Positions 1-9,067 are shown, counted from the stretch's first letter. The stretch: 23,355 nucleotides of DNA from an uncultured Cellvibrio sp. (GCA_946481095.1 CAMLML010000073.1:1-23355); one strand, 5' to 3'. Translations and numbers: made by a program. Notes: generated from the sequence alone by a model not told the origin.

Positions 1-230
1 TCTTTTGGCGTAATCACTGTGCCCGCACCTATGACTGCATCATCAGGCAATGCTTCAACCATTGCAGTGATTGCATCCAAAGCACAAGGTGTGCGCAGCG
101 TAATTTCCAATACTTTTAATCCGCCGTTATACAAGGCTTTTGCCAAAGGCACTGCATCTTCAATACGCTCGACAACCATCACCGGTACAACGGGTGCGAT
201 TTTCACAATTTGATCGATTGTTAATGTCAC
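1..230 (-). CDS. eda: KDPG aldolase (2-dehydro-3-deoxy-phosphogluconate aldolase), N-terminal part
   Basis: Only the first 76 or so codons are in the window; the gene continues past the left edge. The translation from a GTG start at 230 begins VTLTIDQIVKIAPVVPVMVV and goes on through ALYNGGLKVLEITLRTP to VIGAGTVITP. This is the amino-terminal half of the KDPG/KHG aldolase barrel, including the LEITLRT strand that carries the conserved active-site Glu of the family. The enzyme splits KDPG into pyruvate and glyceraldehyde-3-phosphate in the cytoplasm, the last Entner-Doudoroff step. The Schiff-base lysine lies outside the window. AGAGGA sits 8 nt before the GTG, which supports this start. It follows pgl by 34 nt and is probably cotranscribed with it. 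Confidence 0.93.
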   Translation of the reverse strand, partial: MTLTIDQIVKIAPVVPVMVVERIEDAVPLAKALYNGGLKVLEITLRTPCALDAITAMVEALPDDAVIGAGTVITPK

Positions 231-264
231 TCGGATTTTCCTCTGTAATTAAATTCAAAAATAT

Positions 265-975
265 TCAAGGTGCCCAATAAACCAACACGGGAACTTGTTC
301 TTGTTGCAGCACTGCGCGAATCGGCATTGCTTGTGCATCTGTTCCAGCTTGTGCTGCGCGCAGCACAGATAATTTTTCTTCGCCGGTAATTAATAACACC
401 AACAACCTGGATTTTAATAATCCCGCCAAGGTTAAGGTCATACGCTCGGTAATGTTGCCTGTGACTTCACTTTGAATTGCTGTGATAGCCGCACACAAAT
501 GATTGGATTCAGGATTTAATGCTTCCGCCAATCCGGGGGCATGGGGAAACAATGATGCTGTGTGACCATCGGATCCCATTCCCAAAATGGTGACATCAAA
601 GGGCTGCGCCAATTGCTGATAAACTGCTTCGCAATCTTCCAAACCAATTGCCGCTGTCACAGCTTCGTTTTTCATACCGACCAGATGAGTCACAGCAGCT
701 TTGTTTTGAATCAGATGTTTAACGATAAAGGCTTCATTACTTTTGTCGTGCTCAAAATCAACCCAGCGCTCATCAACCAATGCAACGTAAATTGCATCCC
801 AGGGTAAGTCAGATTGACTCAGGGCCTTGTAGAGGGGTTCAGGCGTGCTGCCACCGGAAACCATCAATGTTGCTTCACCGGTTTCTTCAACAGCGGAGCG
901 CAGGGCATGTTCACATTCTGTTTGCAGAGCGGCAATCATTGCAGTCCTGCTTTCAAATAAACGTTCAATCACCAT
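265..975 (-). CDS. pgl: 6-phosphogluconolactonase (DevB/SOL type)
   Basis: 236 residues, the usual length for the DevB/SOL family. It hydrolyses 6-phosphogluconolactone, made by Zwf, to 6-phosphogluconate. Visible family motifs are GGSTP (about 41-45), DERWV (68-72) and LGMGSDGHTASLFP (131-144), the last being the most diagnostic. The ATG at 975 overlaps the zwf stop codon in the string ATGGTGA, so translation of the two is probably coupled. A weak GGGAG lies inside the end of zwf. It sits between zwf and eda in one transcriptional direction, matching its place in the pathway. Nothing in the protein looks truncated or unusual. Confidence 0.95.
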   Translation of the reverse strand: MVIERLFESRTAMIAALQTECEHALRSAVEETGEATLMVSGGSTPEPLYKALSQSDLPWDAIYVALVDERWVDFEHDKSNEAFIVKHLIQNKAAVTHLVGMKNEAVTAAIGLEDCEAVYQQLAQPFDVTILGMGSDGHTASLFPHAPGLAEALNPESNHLCAAITAIQSEVTGNITERMTLTLAGLLKSRLLVLLITGEEKLSVLRAAQAGTDAQAMPIRAVLQQEQVPVLVYWAP

Positions 976-2453
976 TCCTGTTCGGCTCCCGACAGCACTT
1001 CATCAATCGAGAACCAACGGCGTCGATCACTGGCCATTAATTGTTGTGATGCTTGCGGACCCCAACTACCGGCAACATAACCATGTGGTTTATTTTCAGG
1101 ACGCTGCCAGGCTTCAATAATAGGATCAATCCAGGCCCATGCTGCATCCACTTCTGCGCGGTGAATAAACAAACTGGCATCGCCAGCGGCTGCATCCAGC
1201 ATTAAACGTTTGTAAGCATCTGAATAAAAATCTTTGTAAGTGTCAGCAAAATTTAAATTGAGTGACAATGGACGCAAATGCGTTTCGTGTTTTTCCAGAT
1301 CTTTGGACACCATAATAATTTTGATGCTTTCTTCCGGTTGCAAACGAATCACCAAACGATTGGGTGTTGCATAGCCCGCTGATTCCGGATACACCTTGTG
1401 TGCGTCTTTGTACTGAATAACAATTTCGGCAAAACGTTGTTTCATACGTTTGCCTGTGCGCAAATAAAAAGGCACGTTGGCCCAGCGAGCAGTATCGACA
1501 TAAGCACGGATAGCAACATAAGTTTCGGTGTCACTGTGTTTGCCCAGTTCATCAAGATAACCGGGAACGTCCTGGTTATTGATATTGCCCGCAACATATT
1601 GCCCGCGCACTGTATTGTATTTAACGGTGTTGCCTGTCAATGGACGCAAACTTTCCAGCACTTTGATTTTTTCTGCACGAATGCGCTCGGCAGTCATTTT
1701 GTTCGGTGATTCCATTGCCACCAAACACAATAATTGCAGAATGTGGTTCTGAACCATGTCTCGCAGTGCGCCAGCACCATCATAAAAACTGGCACGACCT
1801 TCCAGGCCAACCGTTTCTGAAATGGTAATTTGTACGTGATCGATAGATTTGGCATCCCACAAATGTTCAAACATGCCATTCGCAAAACGTAGCGCCAATA
1901 AATTTTGTACGGTTTCTTTACCCAGATAGTGGTCAATACGGAAAATCGCGTCTTCGCGGAAATATTCAGCAATTTGACTGTTAATTTCTTCTGCTGTTTT
2001 AGCGTCGTAACCCAAAGGTTTTTCAACCACCACACGTGCGGCGTCAGTAATCAGACCTGACTCATGCAGATGCTTGCAACACACACTGAACACTGAAGGA
2101 GGAGTAGAAAGATAAAACACTCTGTTTCTGTTTTTGCCATCATTCATGAATTCGGCGAGCGCAGCCCAGTGTTCATCTTTTGTGGCTATATCAACAAACA
2201 CCGGAAAAATTTGTTTGGAAAAATTTTCCCAGTCTGCAACAACAAATTCATCTGAATTTAAATATTTTTCGGCAGCAGCACGGACTTTGTCCTTGTACTC
2301 ATTCACCATTTGCGTGTTGCGACAGGTCGGAATGATACGCGCCGCTTTGGGCAATGAGCCTTCGCGGTGCGCACGGTATAAACCGGGAATTAATTTGCGC
2401 AGGGCCAAATCACCTGCACCACCAAAGATGACAAAATCAAACGCTTCGAGCAT
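969..2453 (-). CDS. zwf: Glucose-6-phosphate 1-dehydrogenase
   Basis: 494 residues, full length. It oxidises glucose-6-phosphate to 6-phosphogluconolactone and is a main NADPH source. The amino-terminal Rossmann motif is GGAGDLALRKL (11-21). EKPLGYD occupies 144-150 and the substrate-binding signature RIDHYLGKE 172-180. H237 in RDMVQNH corresponds to the catalytic base of the family. The ATG at 2453 is preceded by only a weak GGGA. A perfect hairpin terminator separates it from edd, so zwf-pgl-eda may have its own promoter in the short gap or depend on read-through; I could not identify a convincing -35/-10 pair there. The final bases overlap the pgl start. Confidence 0.97.
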   Translation of the reverse strand: MLEAFDFVIFGGAGDLALRKLIPGLYRAHREGSLPKAARIIPTCRNTQMVNEYKDKVRAAAEKYLNSDEFVVADWENFSKQIFPVFVDIATKDEHWAALAEFMNDGKNRNRVFYLSTPPSVFSVCCKHLHESGLITDAARVVVEKPLGYDAKTAEEINSQIAEYFREDAIFRIDHYLGKETVQNLLALRFANGMFEHLWDAKSIDHVQITISETVGLEGRASFYDGAGALRDMVQNHILQLLCLVAMESPNKMTAERIRAEKIKVLESLRPLTGNTVKYNTVRGQYVAGNINNQDVPGYLDELGKHSDTETYVAIRAYVDTARWANVPFYLRTGKRMKQRFAEIVIQYKDAHKVYPESAGYATPNRLVIRLQPEESIKIIMVSKDLEKHETHLRPLSLNLNFADTYKDFYSDAYKRLMLDAAAGDASLFIHRAEVDAAWAWIDPIIEAWQRPENKPHGYVAGSWGPQASQQLMASDRRRWFSIDEVLSGAEQEW

Positions 2454-2511
2454 GAGTATTTATCCCATTCGAGGCTGACAATTGATGAGCCAGCCAACCA
2501 CTAATGAAAAC

Positions 2512-2540
2512 AAAAACCCCGAAGACGCTTCGGGGTTTTT
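2512..2540 (-). terminator. Rho-independent terminator between edd and zwf
   Basis: A perfect 13-bp inverted repeat (2512-2524 with 2528-2540) has a 3-base ACG loop. The stem has a GC-rich core, CCCCGAAG, and ends in A5 on one side and T5 on the other, so it forms the same structure on both strands. It lies 7 bases past the edd stop codon and 58 bases before the zwf start. Because pgi, edd, zwf, pgl and eda all point the same way, it should end or attenuate pgi-edd transcription before zwf. Confidence 0.85.
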
Positions 2541-2547
2541 ACCAAAC

Positions 2548-4371
2548 TTACCATTCAAATACCGTTGCACCTTCTTCCGCCTTGCCTACTGCATGGCGGA
2601 AAGGCGCGAATAATTCCCGCCCCATTCCTATATGAATAGCCGACAAATCTGCTGTTGCCTGTTGACGCTTCTGTAATTCGGTCTCACTGACCAACAATTC
2701 CAAGGTGCCTGCTTCGGCATCCAGGCTGATCATATCGCCAGTTTGCACCAATCCAATCGGCCCCTTGTCCAATGCTTCCGGGGTGATATGTATGGCGGAC
2801 GGAATCTTACCAGAGGCGCCCGACATTCGGCCATCTGTTACCAGTGCAACCTTGAAACCACGATCCTGCAACACCCCCAAAGGCGGGGTCAACTTGTGCA
2901 ATTCGGGCATACCGCAGGCTTTGGGGCCCTGGAAGCGAACCACTGCAATAAAATCCTTCTCCAATTCACCTCGCTTGAATGCAGACTGCAATTCAGCCTG
3001 ACTATGAAACACTATGGCGGGTGCGGTAATTTTGCGATGCTCGGGCTTAACCGCTGAAATCTTGATGACCGAGCGCCCCAGATTCCCCTTCAATAAACGT
3101 AAACCACCCTCGGCACTGAATGGTTTGGCCACCGGCCTCAACACGGAATCATCCAGGCTTTCACTGACAGCATCACGCCAGGTCAATTCGCCATTTTCCA
3201 GGAAAGGTTCGCGGGTGTAGGCAGAAAGACCATCACCCATTATGGTTTTGACATCTTCATGCAATAAACCGGCTTTGCGTAATTCACGAAACAAAAAGCC
3301 CATACCACCAACGGCCTGAAAGCGATTCACATCTGCCAGACCATTCGGATAAATACGGCACAGCAAAGGCACAATATCCGAAATATCGGAAAGATCCTGC
3401 CAATCAACAATCACACCTGCAGCACGGGCAATAGCCACTATGTGCATCGCGTGGTTGGTTGAACCCCCTGTTGCCATAAGGCCGACTATACCGTTGACGA
3501 TTGATTTCTCCGTCACGATTTCAGCCAGAGTGACCGGGGTTTCGCTGGTGATTTTCGCCAACTGGTGAACCGATGCACGTGTCAGCGCATCGCGTAATGG
3601 TGTGTAGGGATTGATAAACGTACTGCCGGGAAGGTGCATGCCCATGATTTCCATCAGCATTTGATTGGTGTTGGCGGTACCGTAAAAAGTGCAGGTTCCG
3701 GCGCCGTGATAGGAGGCGCTTTCCGCCGCCAACAACTCTTTGCGACCAACCTTGCCTTCGGCATATAGCTGTCTGGCTTTGGCTTTTTCCGCGTTCGGCA
3801 GACCAGGTGTCATAGGGCCTGCCGGAATGAACACTACAGGTAATTGGCCGAAAGACAGCACACCCATCATCAAACCGGGAACAATTTTGTCGCAAACGCC
3901 CAGGCAAACAGCAGCATCAAACATATCGTGAGACAGCGCAATTGCTGTGCTCATGGCAATCACATCGCGACTGAATAATGACAAATCCATTCCCGGAAAA
4001 CCCTGGGTCACACCGTCACACATAGCCGGCACGCCGCCCGCCATTTGCGCTGTCATGCCCTTTTCTTTGGCTGCTTGCTTGATAGGCTCAAGGTACTCAC
4101 CATAAGGAACATGCGCAGACAACATTTCGTTGTAGGCCGAAACCACACCGATATTCGCCGCCTGCCCTTCCGCCAGGGCAAGTTTGTCTTCCGCGTTGCA
4201 GGCAGCAAAGCCATGTGCAAGATTGGCGCACCCCAGATGATGCCGGGATGGCCCCTGATTGCGATGCAAACTGACTTTATGCAAATACGCCGACCGGGTA
4301 TCGCGGCTTTTCGCGATGATACGCTCGGTAATTGCCATCAAGCGTGAATCAGGATTTTTGTAGTCATTCAT
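2548..4371 (-). CDS. edd: Phosphogluconate dehydratase
   Basis: Member of the IlvD/Edd dehydratase family. It converts 6-phosphogluconate to KDPG using a [4Fe-4S] cluster in the cytoplasm. Conserved stretches are [17 protein letters not shown] near the amino end, [18 protein letters not shown] and [10 protein letters not shown] at roughly residues 110-165 with likely cluster cysteines, then GGSTNHAMH and [10 protein letters not shown]. The ATG at 4371 gives 607 residues, close to the 603 of E. coli Edd. A GTG four codons upstream (4383) is also in frame. Neither has a good Shine-Dalgarno, so the start is uncertain by a few residues. It starts 47 nt after pgi ends and is followed at once by the terminator at 2512-2540. 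Confidence 0.95.
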   Translation of the reverse strand: MNDYKNPDSRLMAITERIIAKSRDTRSAYLHKVSLHRNQGPSRHHLGCANLAHGFAACNAEDKLALAEGQAANIGVVSAYNEMLSAHVPYGEYLEPIKQAAKEKGMTAQMAGGVPAMCDGVTQGFPGMDLSLFSRDVIAMSTAIALSHDMFDAAVCLGVCDKIVPGLMMGVLSFGQLPVVFIPAGPMTPGLPNAEKAKARQLYAEGKVGRKELLAAESASYHGAGTCTFYGTANTNQMLMEIMGMHLPGSTFINPYTPLRDALTRASVHQLAKITSETPVTLAEIVTEKSIVNGIVGLMATGGSTNHAMHIVAIARAAGVIVDWQDLSDISDIVPLLCRIYPNGLADVNRFQAVGGMGFLFRELRKAGLLHEDVKTIMGDGLSAYTREPFLENGELTWRDAVSESLDDSVLRPVAKPFSAEGGLRLLKGNLGRSVIKISAVKPEHRKITAPAIVFHSQAELQSAFKRGELEKDFIAVVRFQGPKACGMPELHKLTPPLGVLQDRGFKVALVTDGRMSGASGKIPSAIHITPEALDKGPIGLVQTGDMISLDAEAGTLELLVSETELQKRQQATADLSAIHIGMGRELFAPFRHAVGKAEEGATVFEW

Positions 4372-4418
4372 TTGGAATACCACTTTTTTGGTTTGACCGA
4401 ATTAAATATTGTGAGTCT

Positions 4419-6095
4419 TCAAGACTTCTTTTTTGCTTGCTTGTAATAGCTCATTAGTCCAACTGTTGATGAATCATGCGCGGGATTAATATCGCGATTC
4501 AGATCCAATTCCGGCTGAATGCCGGCTGCCAGCACTTTCCCTAACTCCACACCCCACTGATCAAATGAGTGCACACGCCAGATAATCCCCTGAACAAAAA
4601 TTTTGTGTTCATAAAGTGCGATCAGGCTTCCCAAACTTTTAGCCGTCACTTTTTGCAACAAGATGCTGTTGGTGGGTCGGTTGCCCCTGTGAACCTTGTG
4701 TTCAACAATCTCTTCAATTCTTGCTGCAGATACACCTTTGGCAGACAATTCTTTTCTTACCTGATCAGCATCAATTCCCTGCATAAGTGCTTGTGTCTGT
4801 GCAAAATAGTTTGCCATCAAAGCATCGTGATGACCTGGAACATTTTCTGTTGGTTCAACTGATCCAATAAAATCAGCAGGAATAATATCTGTCCCTTGAT
4901 GCAACATTTGATAGAAAGCGTGTTGCCCATTGATGCCTACCTCACCCCAGACCAAAGGCACAGTCCCGTAAGTGACTTGTTCTCCTGCCCAATTAACCGA
5001 CTTGCCGTTACTTTCCATCTCTGCCTGCTGCATATAAGCAGGGAAACGATGCAAACATTGATCATATGGAAGCAAAGCATGTGCCGGATACTGTAAGAAA
5101 TTGCGATTCCAGATACCGATCAATGCCAACAATACGGGGGCATTGGACTCAAGAGGCGCAGAACAAAAATGCTGATCCATTTCATAAGCGCCTTGGAGCA
5201 ATTCGATAAATCGCTCGAATCCAAGATCGATCACTATGGGTAAACCAATTGCCGACCAAAGCGAAAAACGTCCGCCAACCCAATCCCACATATCAAAAAT
5301 ATTTTCTTCTGCAATACCGAAAGCCGTCACCAGTTTGCGATTGGTCGATACCGCCACAAAATGTTTGGCAATTGCAGCTTTATCTTTCGCAACACTCATA
5401 AACCAACGCTCTGCAGTATGGGCATTGGTCATGGTTTCCTGGGTTGTAAAGGTTTTGGAGGCAATAACAAACAGAGTGGTTTCAGGATTTAATTTTGCGA
5501 GGGTGTCAGCAATTTGCACACCGTCTATATTGGACACAAAATGCAGCGTAAAACGTTTGTCGCTATAAGCCTTCAAAGCTTCACAAGCCATCAAGGGGCC
5601 CAGGTTCGAACCACCGATTCCAATACTGACAACATCAGTGATTGGCTTTCCGGTAAAGCCTTTCCACTCACCGCTGCGCAATTTTTGTTCGAGTAAACGC
5701 ATGCGTTCCAATTCTGCATTAATTGCCGGACGTGCGTCTTTACCATCGATCAGTATGGGGTCTGCTGAACGGTTGCGAAGTGCCACATGCATAACTGCAC
5801 GATCTTCGGTGGCATTAATATGCTCTGCCGCAAACATTTTTGAGCGCCAGGTTTCTATACCGGCATCACGTGCCAATCCCAATAATTCAGCTAACACTTC
5901 TGAAGTAAAAAGATTTTTGGAAAAATCGAGTAGAAGATTGGGAGCAGAAACAGAGAAGGAAGAGAATCGCGATTTATCTTTGGCAAGTGAATCAGCAGCG
6001 AATAATTGTTTCATATGCTGCTGACGCATTTTATCAGCCTGTAAAGATAAGTTGTTAAAATGGCCCAGCTGATCAAAACGCACAAAAGATTGCAT
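4419..6095 (-). CDS. pgi: Glucose-6-phosphate isomerase
   Basis: Interconverts glucose-6-phosphate and fructose-6-phosphate in the cytoplasm. From the ATG at 6095 the product is 558 residues, close to the 549 of E. coli Pgi. Family signatures are GIGGSN (about 159-164), SKTFTTQET (about 213-221), WDWVGGRFSLWSAIG (about 270-284), MESNGKS, and KVHRGNRPTNS in the last quarter. The reading frame stays open 15 codons further upstream to 6140, but GGAGAGAGAG lies a few bases before the ATG at 6095 and decides the start. Probably the first gene of a pgi-edd unit. In an organism that uses the Entner-Doudoroff route, it would let fructose-6-phosphate from gluconeogenesis or other sugars re-enter through Zwf. 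Confidence 0.97.
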   Translation of the reverse strand: MQSFVRFDQLGHFNNLSLQADKMRQQHMKQLFAADSLAKDKSRFSSFSVSAPNLLLDFSKNLFTSEVLAELLGLARDAGIETWRSKMFAAEHINATEDRAVMHVALRNRSADPILIDGKDARPAINAELERMRLLEQKLRSGEWKGFTGKPITDVVSIGIGGSNLGPLMACEALKAYSDKRFTLHFVSNIDGVQIADTLAKLNPETTLFVIASKTFTTQETMTNAHTAERWFMSVAKDKAAIAKHFVAVSTNRKLVTAFGIAEENIFDMWDWVGGRFSLWSAIGLPIVIDLGFERFIELLQGAYEMDQHFCSAPLESNAPVLLALIGIWNRNFLQYPAHALLPYDQCLHRFPAYMQQAEMESNGKSVNWAGEQVTYGTVPLVWGEVGINGQHAFYQMLHQGTDIIPADFIGSVEPTENVPGHHDALMANYFAQTQALMQGIDADQVRKELSAKGVSAARIEEIVEHKVHRGNRPTNSILLQKVTAKSLGSLIALYEHKIFVQGIIWRVHSFDQWGVELGKVLAAGIQPELDLNRDINPAHDSSTVGLMSYYKQAKKKS

Positions 6096-6180
6096 TAACT
6101 CTCTCTCCGAATTTACGCTCAATGCCTGATATCGGCACATTTATGTACGGGTATATTTTTTTGTTCTGTTGATTATTCAA

Positions 6181-6217
6181 GCTTTTGTGAGGCATTATCC
6201 TAATTAACCACAAAAGC
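6181..6217. promoter_or_regulatory. 9-bp inverted repeat in the pgi/GH84 divergent region
   Basis: GCTTTTGTG (6181-6189) is repeated perfectly inverted as CACAAAAGC (6209-6217) with a 19-base spacer. On the minus strand the spacer includes GGATAAT, which resembles a -10 element for pgi. The site lies 86 bases upstream of the pgi start in a 331-base gap between divergent genes that otherwise holds no gene. It could be an operator; it does not fit the TTGT-N8-ACAA spacing known for HexR. Function is inferred only. Confidence 0.3.
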
Positions 6218-6247
6218 ACACACAAACTATCCTAGAAATTCGCGACT

Positions 6248-6278
6248 TTGACTGAGGATGCATTTGTTGCGTGATAAT
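6248..6278 (+). promoter_or_regulatory. Candidate sigma-70 promoter for the GH84 gene
   Basis: TTGACT at 6248-6253 is followed by GATAAT at 6273-6278. The 19-base spacer is longer than ideal. The -10 is preceded by an AT-rich run, and the pair is about 150 bases before the GH84 start. It is the best-looking -35/-10 pair I saw in this gap, but it is a weak match. Confidence 0.3.
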
Positions 6279-6426
6279 ATAAATCATCATTTGTGTAAAA
6301 AGGCCGCTATGATAGGCAGAGCCGATTTTAGTGTCAACGAAACTTCCCATAAACTTCATTCACCAATAAACAATGAATCAAATCTTCGGCAAATCATGCA
6401 ATTTCAAATGAAAAGATCACCAATCC

Positions 6427-7494
6427 ATGATGCATAACAACAACATTCCCATTGGAATAATCGAAGGTTTTTTTGGTCGCAGTTGGAGCCATGAATCACG
6501 CAAGGAATATGCAAAATTTCTTGCACAAAATCAGTTCGATTTTTATATCTACGCACCAAAAGACGACACACATTTGCGACGCCAATGGCAACTGGATTGG
6601 CCACTTGAAAAGAAAAACCCATTACATCAGTTAAGGCAATCTTTTGCTGACAACAAAATCAATTTTGGTATTGGCTTAAGTCCGCTGGAAATCTGGCGAG
6701 AAAATAAAGATATCCACTTCTCACTCTACAAAAATCGTATCAACCAAATTAATGAGTTATCTCCTGAAATCCTGTGTATTTTATTTGATGATATGCGCGG
6801 TGATTTTCCTGATCTGGCCAAAACCCAAACTGAATTGGTACATATAGCTGCTGATATAAGTTCAGCCAAAAAAATTATTTTTTGTCCAAGCTATTATTCA
6901 ACCGATCCCATACTGGAAAAAGTGTTTGGCAAAATGCCTGATAATTATTGGCAGTATTTAGGAAAAAATCTGGATCCTGCGATTGATATTTTTTGGACTG
7001 GCGAAAAAGTCTGCTCCGAATCTTATACATCCGCACACTTAATCAATATTGAATCTATTTTTCAGCGTAAGGTTTTTTTGTGGGATAACTACCCGGTAAA
7101 TGATGGCGCAATTAAATCACAACGATTACATTTGCTACCATTCCATACTTCGCATCAGGCGCTAAAGGGTTTGGTAAATGGGCATGCAGCCAACCCGATG
7201 AATCAAGCACAGCTTTCAAAAATTCCTTTGCTGAGTTTGGCCCAAACCTATCAAAATCTTCCGGATCTTCAACCCGAAAAAATATTTACCTGCATTGCCG
7301 GCGAAGCACTTGGTCAAGAATTGCTCAGAGACGCAAAATTCTTTCAAACTCATGGATTAAAAAATCTGGATGAAGAACAAAAACAAACCTACATAGACCG
7401 TTATCAAACTTATTTGCCCAATCCCTTGGCAAAAGAAGTGATTGATTGGTTGAAAGGAGAATATATTTTTGATCCCGCCTGTTTAACTGAATAA
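6427..7494 (+). CDS. GH84 family beta-N-acetylglucosaminidase (O-GlcNAcase-like), short cytoplasmic form
   Basis: 355 residues. The whole protein aligns by eye with the catalytic barrel of human O-GlcNAcase and bacterial GH84 enzymes: GIIEGFFGRSW (10-20), YAPKDD (42-47), ILFDDM (118-123), FCPSYY (152-157), FWTGEKVCS (189-197), WDNYPVND (219-226) and ANPMN (255-259). D121-D122 match the catalytic aspartate pair; Y157, W219, N221, D226 and N256 match the ligand-binding residues. GH84 enzymes remove terminal beta-GlcNAc by substrate-assisted catalysis. There is no signal peptide, membrane segment or carbohydrate-binding module, and the tail (about 275-355) looks helical. The start is the ATG at 6427 or 6430 with no strong ribosome site. 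Neighbours give no pathway hint, so the natural substrate is unknown. Confidence 0.85.
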   Translation: MMHNNNIPIGIIEGFFGRSWSHESRKEYAKFLAQNQFDFYIYAPKDDTHLRRQWQLDWPLEKKNPLHQLRQSFADNKINFGIGLSPLEIWRENKDIHFSLYKNRINQINELSPEILCILFDDMRGDFPDLAKTQTELVHIAADISSAKKIIFCPSYYSTDPILEKVFGKMPDNYWQYLGKNLDPAIDIFWTGEKVCSESYTSAHLINIESIFQRKVFLWDNYPVNDGAIKSQRLHLLPFHTSHQALKGLVNGHAANPMNQAQLSKIPLLSLAQTYQNLPDLQPEKIFTCIAGEALGQELLRDAKFFQTHGLKNLDEEQKQTYIDRYQTYLPNPLAKEVIDWLKGEYIFDPACLTE

Positions 7495-7545
7495 GATGAC
7501 AAGTAATTGAAATCGACTAGAATAATAATAGACCACAGAATAAAT

Positions 7546-7635
7546 GTAAGGTGGGCATAAAACGAAGCCTGCCCACACAAAAATGAAAACCACATTTAAA
7601 AATTGTGGGCAGGCTTCGCTTTATGCCCACCCTAC
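7546..7635. repeat. Palindromic element (31-bp imperfect inverted repeat) upstream of ppnN
   Basis: Left arm 7546-7576 and right arm 7605-7635 are inverted copies with 2 mismatches in 31 positions, separated by 28 bases. The loop itself holds a smaller inverted repeat, AAATG (7581-7585) with CATTT (7593-7597). Arm ends read GTAAGG and CCTAC, and the inner part contains GCCTGCCCAC. This is the shape of a REP or MITE-type element with no coding capacity. It ends 37 bases before the ppnN start codon. A possible degenerate relative, GTAGGGCGGGTC, occurs near 19089. Confidence 0.75.
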
Positions 7636-7672
7636 GATTCACACGATTGAAAAATCAACAATAGGAAATCTT

Positions 7673-9055
7673 ATGGCGATTACCGGAACTTACAGAACTA
7701 TTGATGCGTTAATTTCTCCCATGGAGCAGTTAAATATTTTATCCAAACTTGAAGTAGCAAAACTATTGGACAGCAGCCAAAGTGGTTTATACAAAACATT
7801 TCGCAATTGCTCGCTGGCTGTACTTAATACCGGTAACGATACTGATGACGGAAAGGAATTACTTGAACGCTATAAAGATTTTGATATCAGTATTATCCAA
7901 CAGGAACGCGGTATAAAATTAGCCGTAAAAAACGCTCCAGCGAATGCCTTTGTTGATGATCGTATGATCAAAGGCATCAGTGAACATTTATTTACTGTAT
8001 TGCGTGATGTGATTTATACCAACGATGAAATTTATGGCAACGCCCGATTTAATTTGAACACAACCGAAGGCATTACCGATGCTGTTTTCCACATGTTGCG
8101 CAACGCCAATTTATTGCAGCCAGGATTGGATCCCAACCTGGTCGTCTGTTGGGGTGGACACTCCATTAGTCGTCACGAATATGATTACACCAAAGAAGTG
8201 GGTTATGCATTGGGTCTGCGCGGTTTGGATACCTGCACCGGCTGTGGCCCGGGGGCAATGAAAGGCCCAATGAAAGGTGCCACTATTGGCCACGCAAAAC
8301 AGCGCATTATTAACGGTCGTTATATTGGTATTACTGAACCCGGCATTATTGCGGCTGAAGCGCCCAATCCGATTGTTAATAAATTAGTGATAATGCCGGA
8401 TATTGAAAAACGTCTTGAAGCTTTTGTGCGTTTGGGACATGGCATTATTGTATTTCCCGGTGGCGCAGGAACAACCGAAGAAATTTTATATATTCTCGGA
8501 ATTTTGTTACATCCGGACAATAAAGAGATCCCCTTCCCTTTAATTTTTACCGGCCCGGAAAACGCCAAAGAATATTTTGAGCAAATCGACGAATTCATCG
8601 GTAATACATTAGGCAGGCAAGCACAATCACTTTATAAAATAATTGTCAACGACCCTGATCAAGTATCACGTGAAATGAAAAATGGCATTCAAAAAGTACG
8701 TGAATTCCGTAAATATATTTCCGATGCTTACTATTATAACTGGCATCTAAAAATCAACCATGATTTGCAGCAACCTTTTATCCCAACACACGATAACATG
8801 CGTTATCTCGAACTCCACAAAAACCAGCCTTGCTATCAACTCGCAGCCAATTTACGACGCGCGTTTTCCGGAATTGTTGCCGGAAATGTAAAAGAGGATG
8901 GAATACGGACTATCGAAGAACATGGCCATTTCGAATTACACGGTGATCCGGAAATTATGCATCCTGTTGATGAATTATTATGTTCATTTGCAAAACAGAA
9001 TCGTATGAAATTGCCGGGTAGAAATTATGTGCCTTGTTATAAGGTGATTAGGTAG
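7673..9055 (+). CDS. ppnN: Pyrimidine/purine nucleotide 5'-monophosphate nucleosidase (LOG-related)
   Basis: 460 residues from the ATG at 7673, close in length and sequence to E. coli PpnN (YgdH). It cleaves nucleoside monophosphates into base and ribose 5-phosphate; the E. coli enzyme is stimulated by ppGpp. Conserved stretches include ISPMEQLNILSKLEVAKLL near the start, VVCWGGHSI, CTGCGPGAMKGPMKGA, MPDIEKRLEAFVR, the LOG-type nucleotide motif PGGAGTTEE, RRAFSGIVAGNVKE and MKLPGRNYVPCY at the end. The frame is open 30 codons further upstream into the palindromic element, but AGGAAA just before 7673 and alignment with PpnN support this start. No partner gene is adjacent. Confidence 0.95.
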   Translation: MAITGTYRTIDALISPMEQLNILSKLEVAKLLDSSQSGLYKTFRNCSLAVLNTGNDTDDGKELLERYKDFDISIIQQERGIKLAVKNAPANAFVDDRMIKGISEHLFTVLRDVIYTNDEIYGNARFNLNTTEGITDAVFHMLRNANLLQPGLDPNLVVCWGGHSISRHEYDYTKEVGYALGLRGLDTCTGCGPGAMKGPMKGATIGHAKQRIINGRYIGITEPGIIAAEAPNPIVNKLVIMPDIEKRLEAFVRLGHGIIVFPGGAGTTEEILYILGILLHPDNKEIPFPLIFTGPENAKEYFEQIDEFIGNTLGRQAQSLYKIIVNDPDQVSREMKNGIQKVREFRKYISDAYYYNWHLKINHDLQQPFIPTHDNMRYLELHKNQPCYQLAANLRRAFSGIVAGNVKEDGIRTIEEHGHFELHGDPEIMHPVDELLCSFAKQNRMKLPGRNYVPCYKVIR

Positions 9056-9067
9056 TTTTTTAACAAC

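Noticed and set aside
1398..1709. Open frames opposite zwf, edd, pgi, ppc and the nitrate reductase gene
   Set aside because: They lie antisense to strongly conserved coding sequence, show no recognisable protein family, and lack ribosome sites; they are shadows of codon bias.
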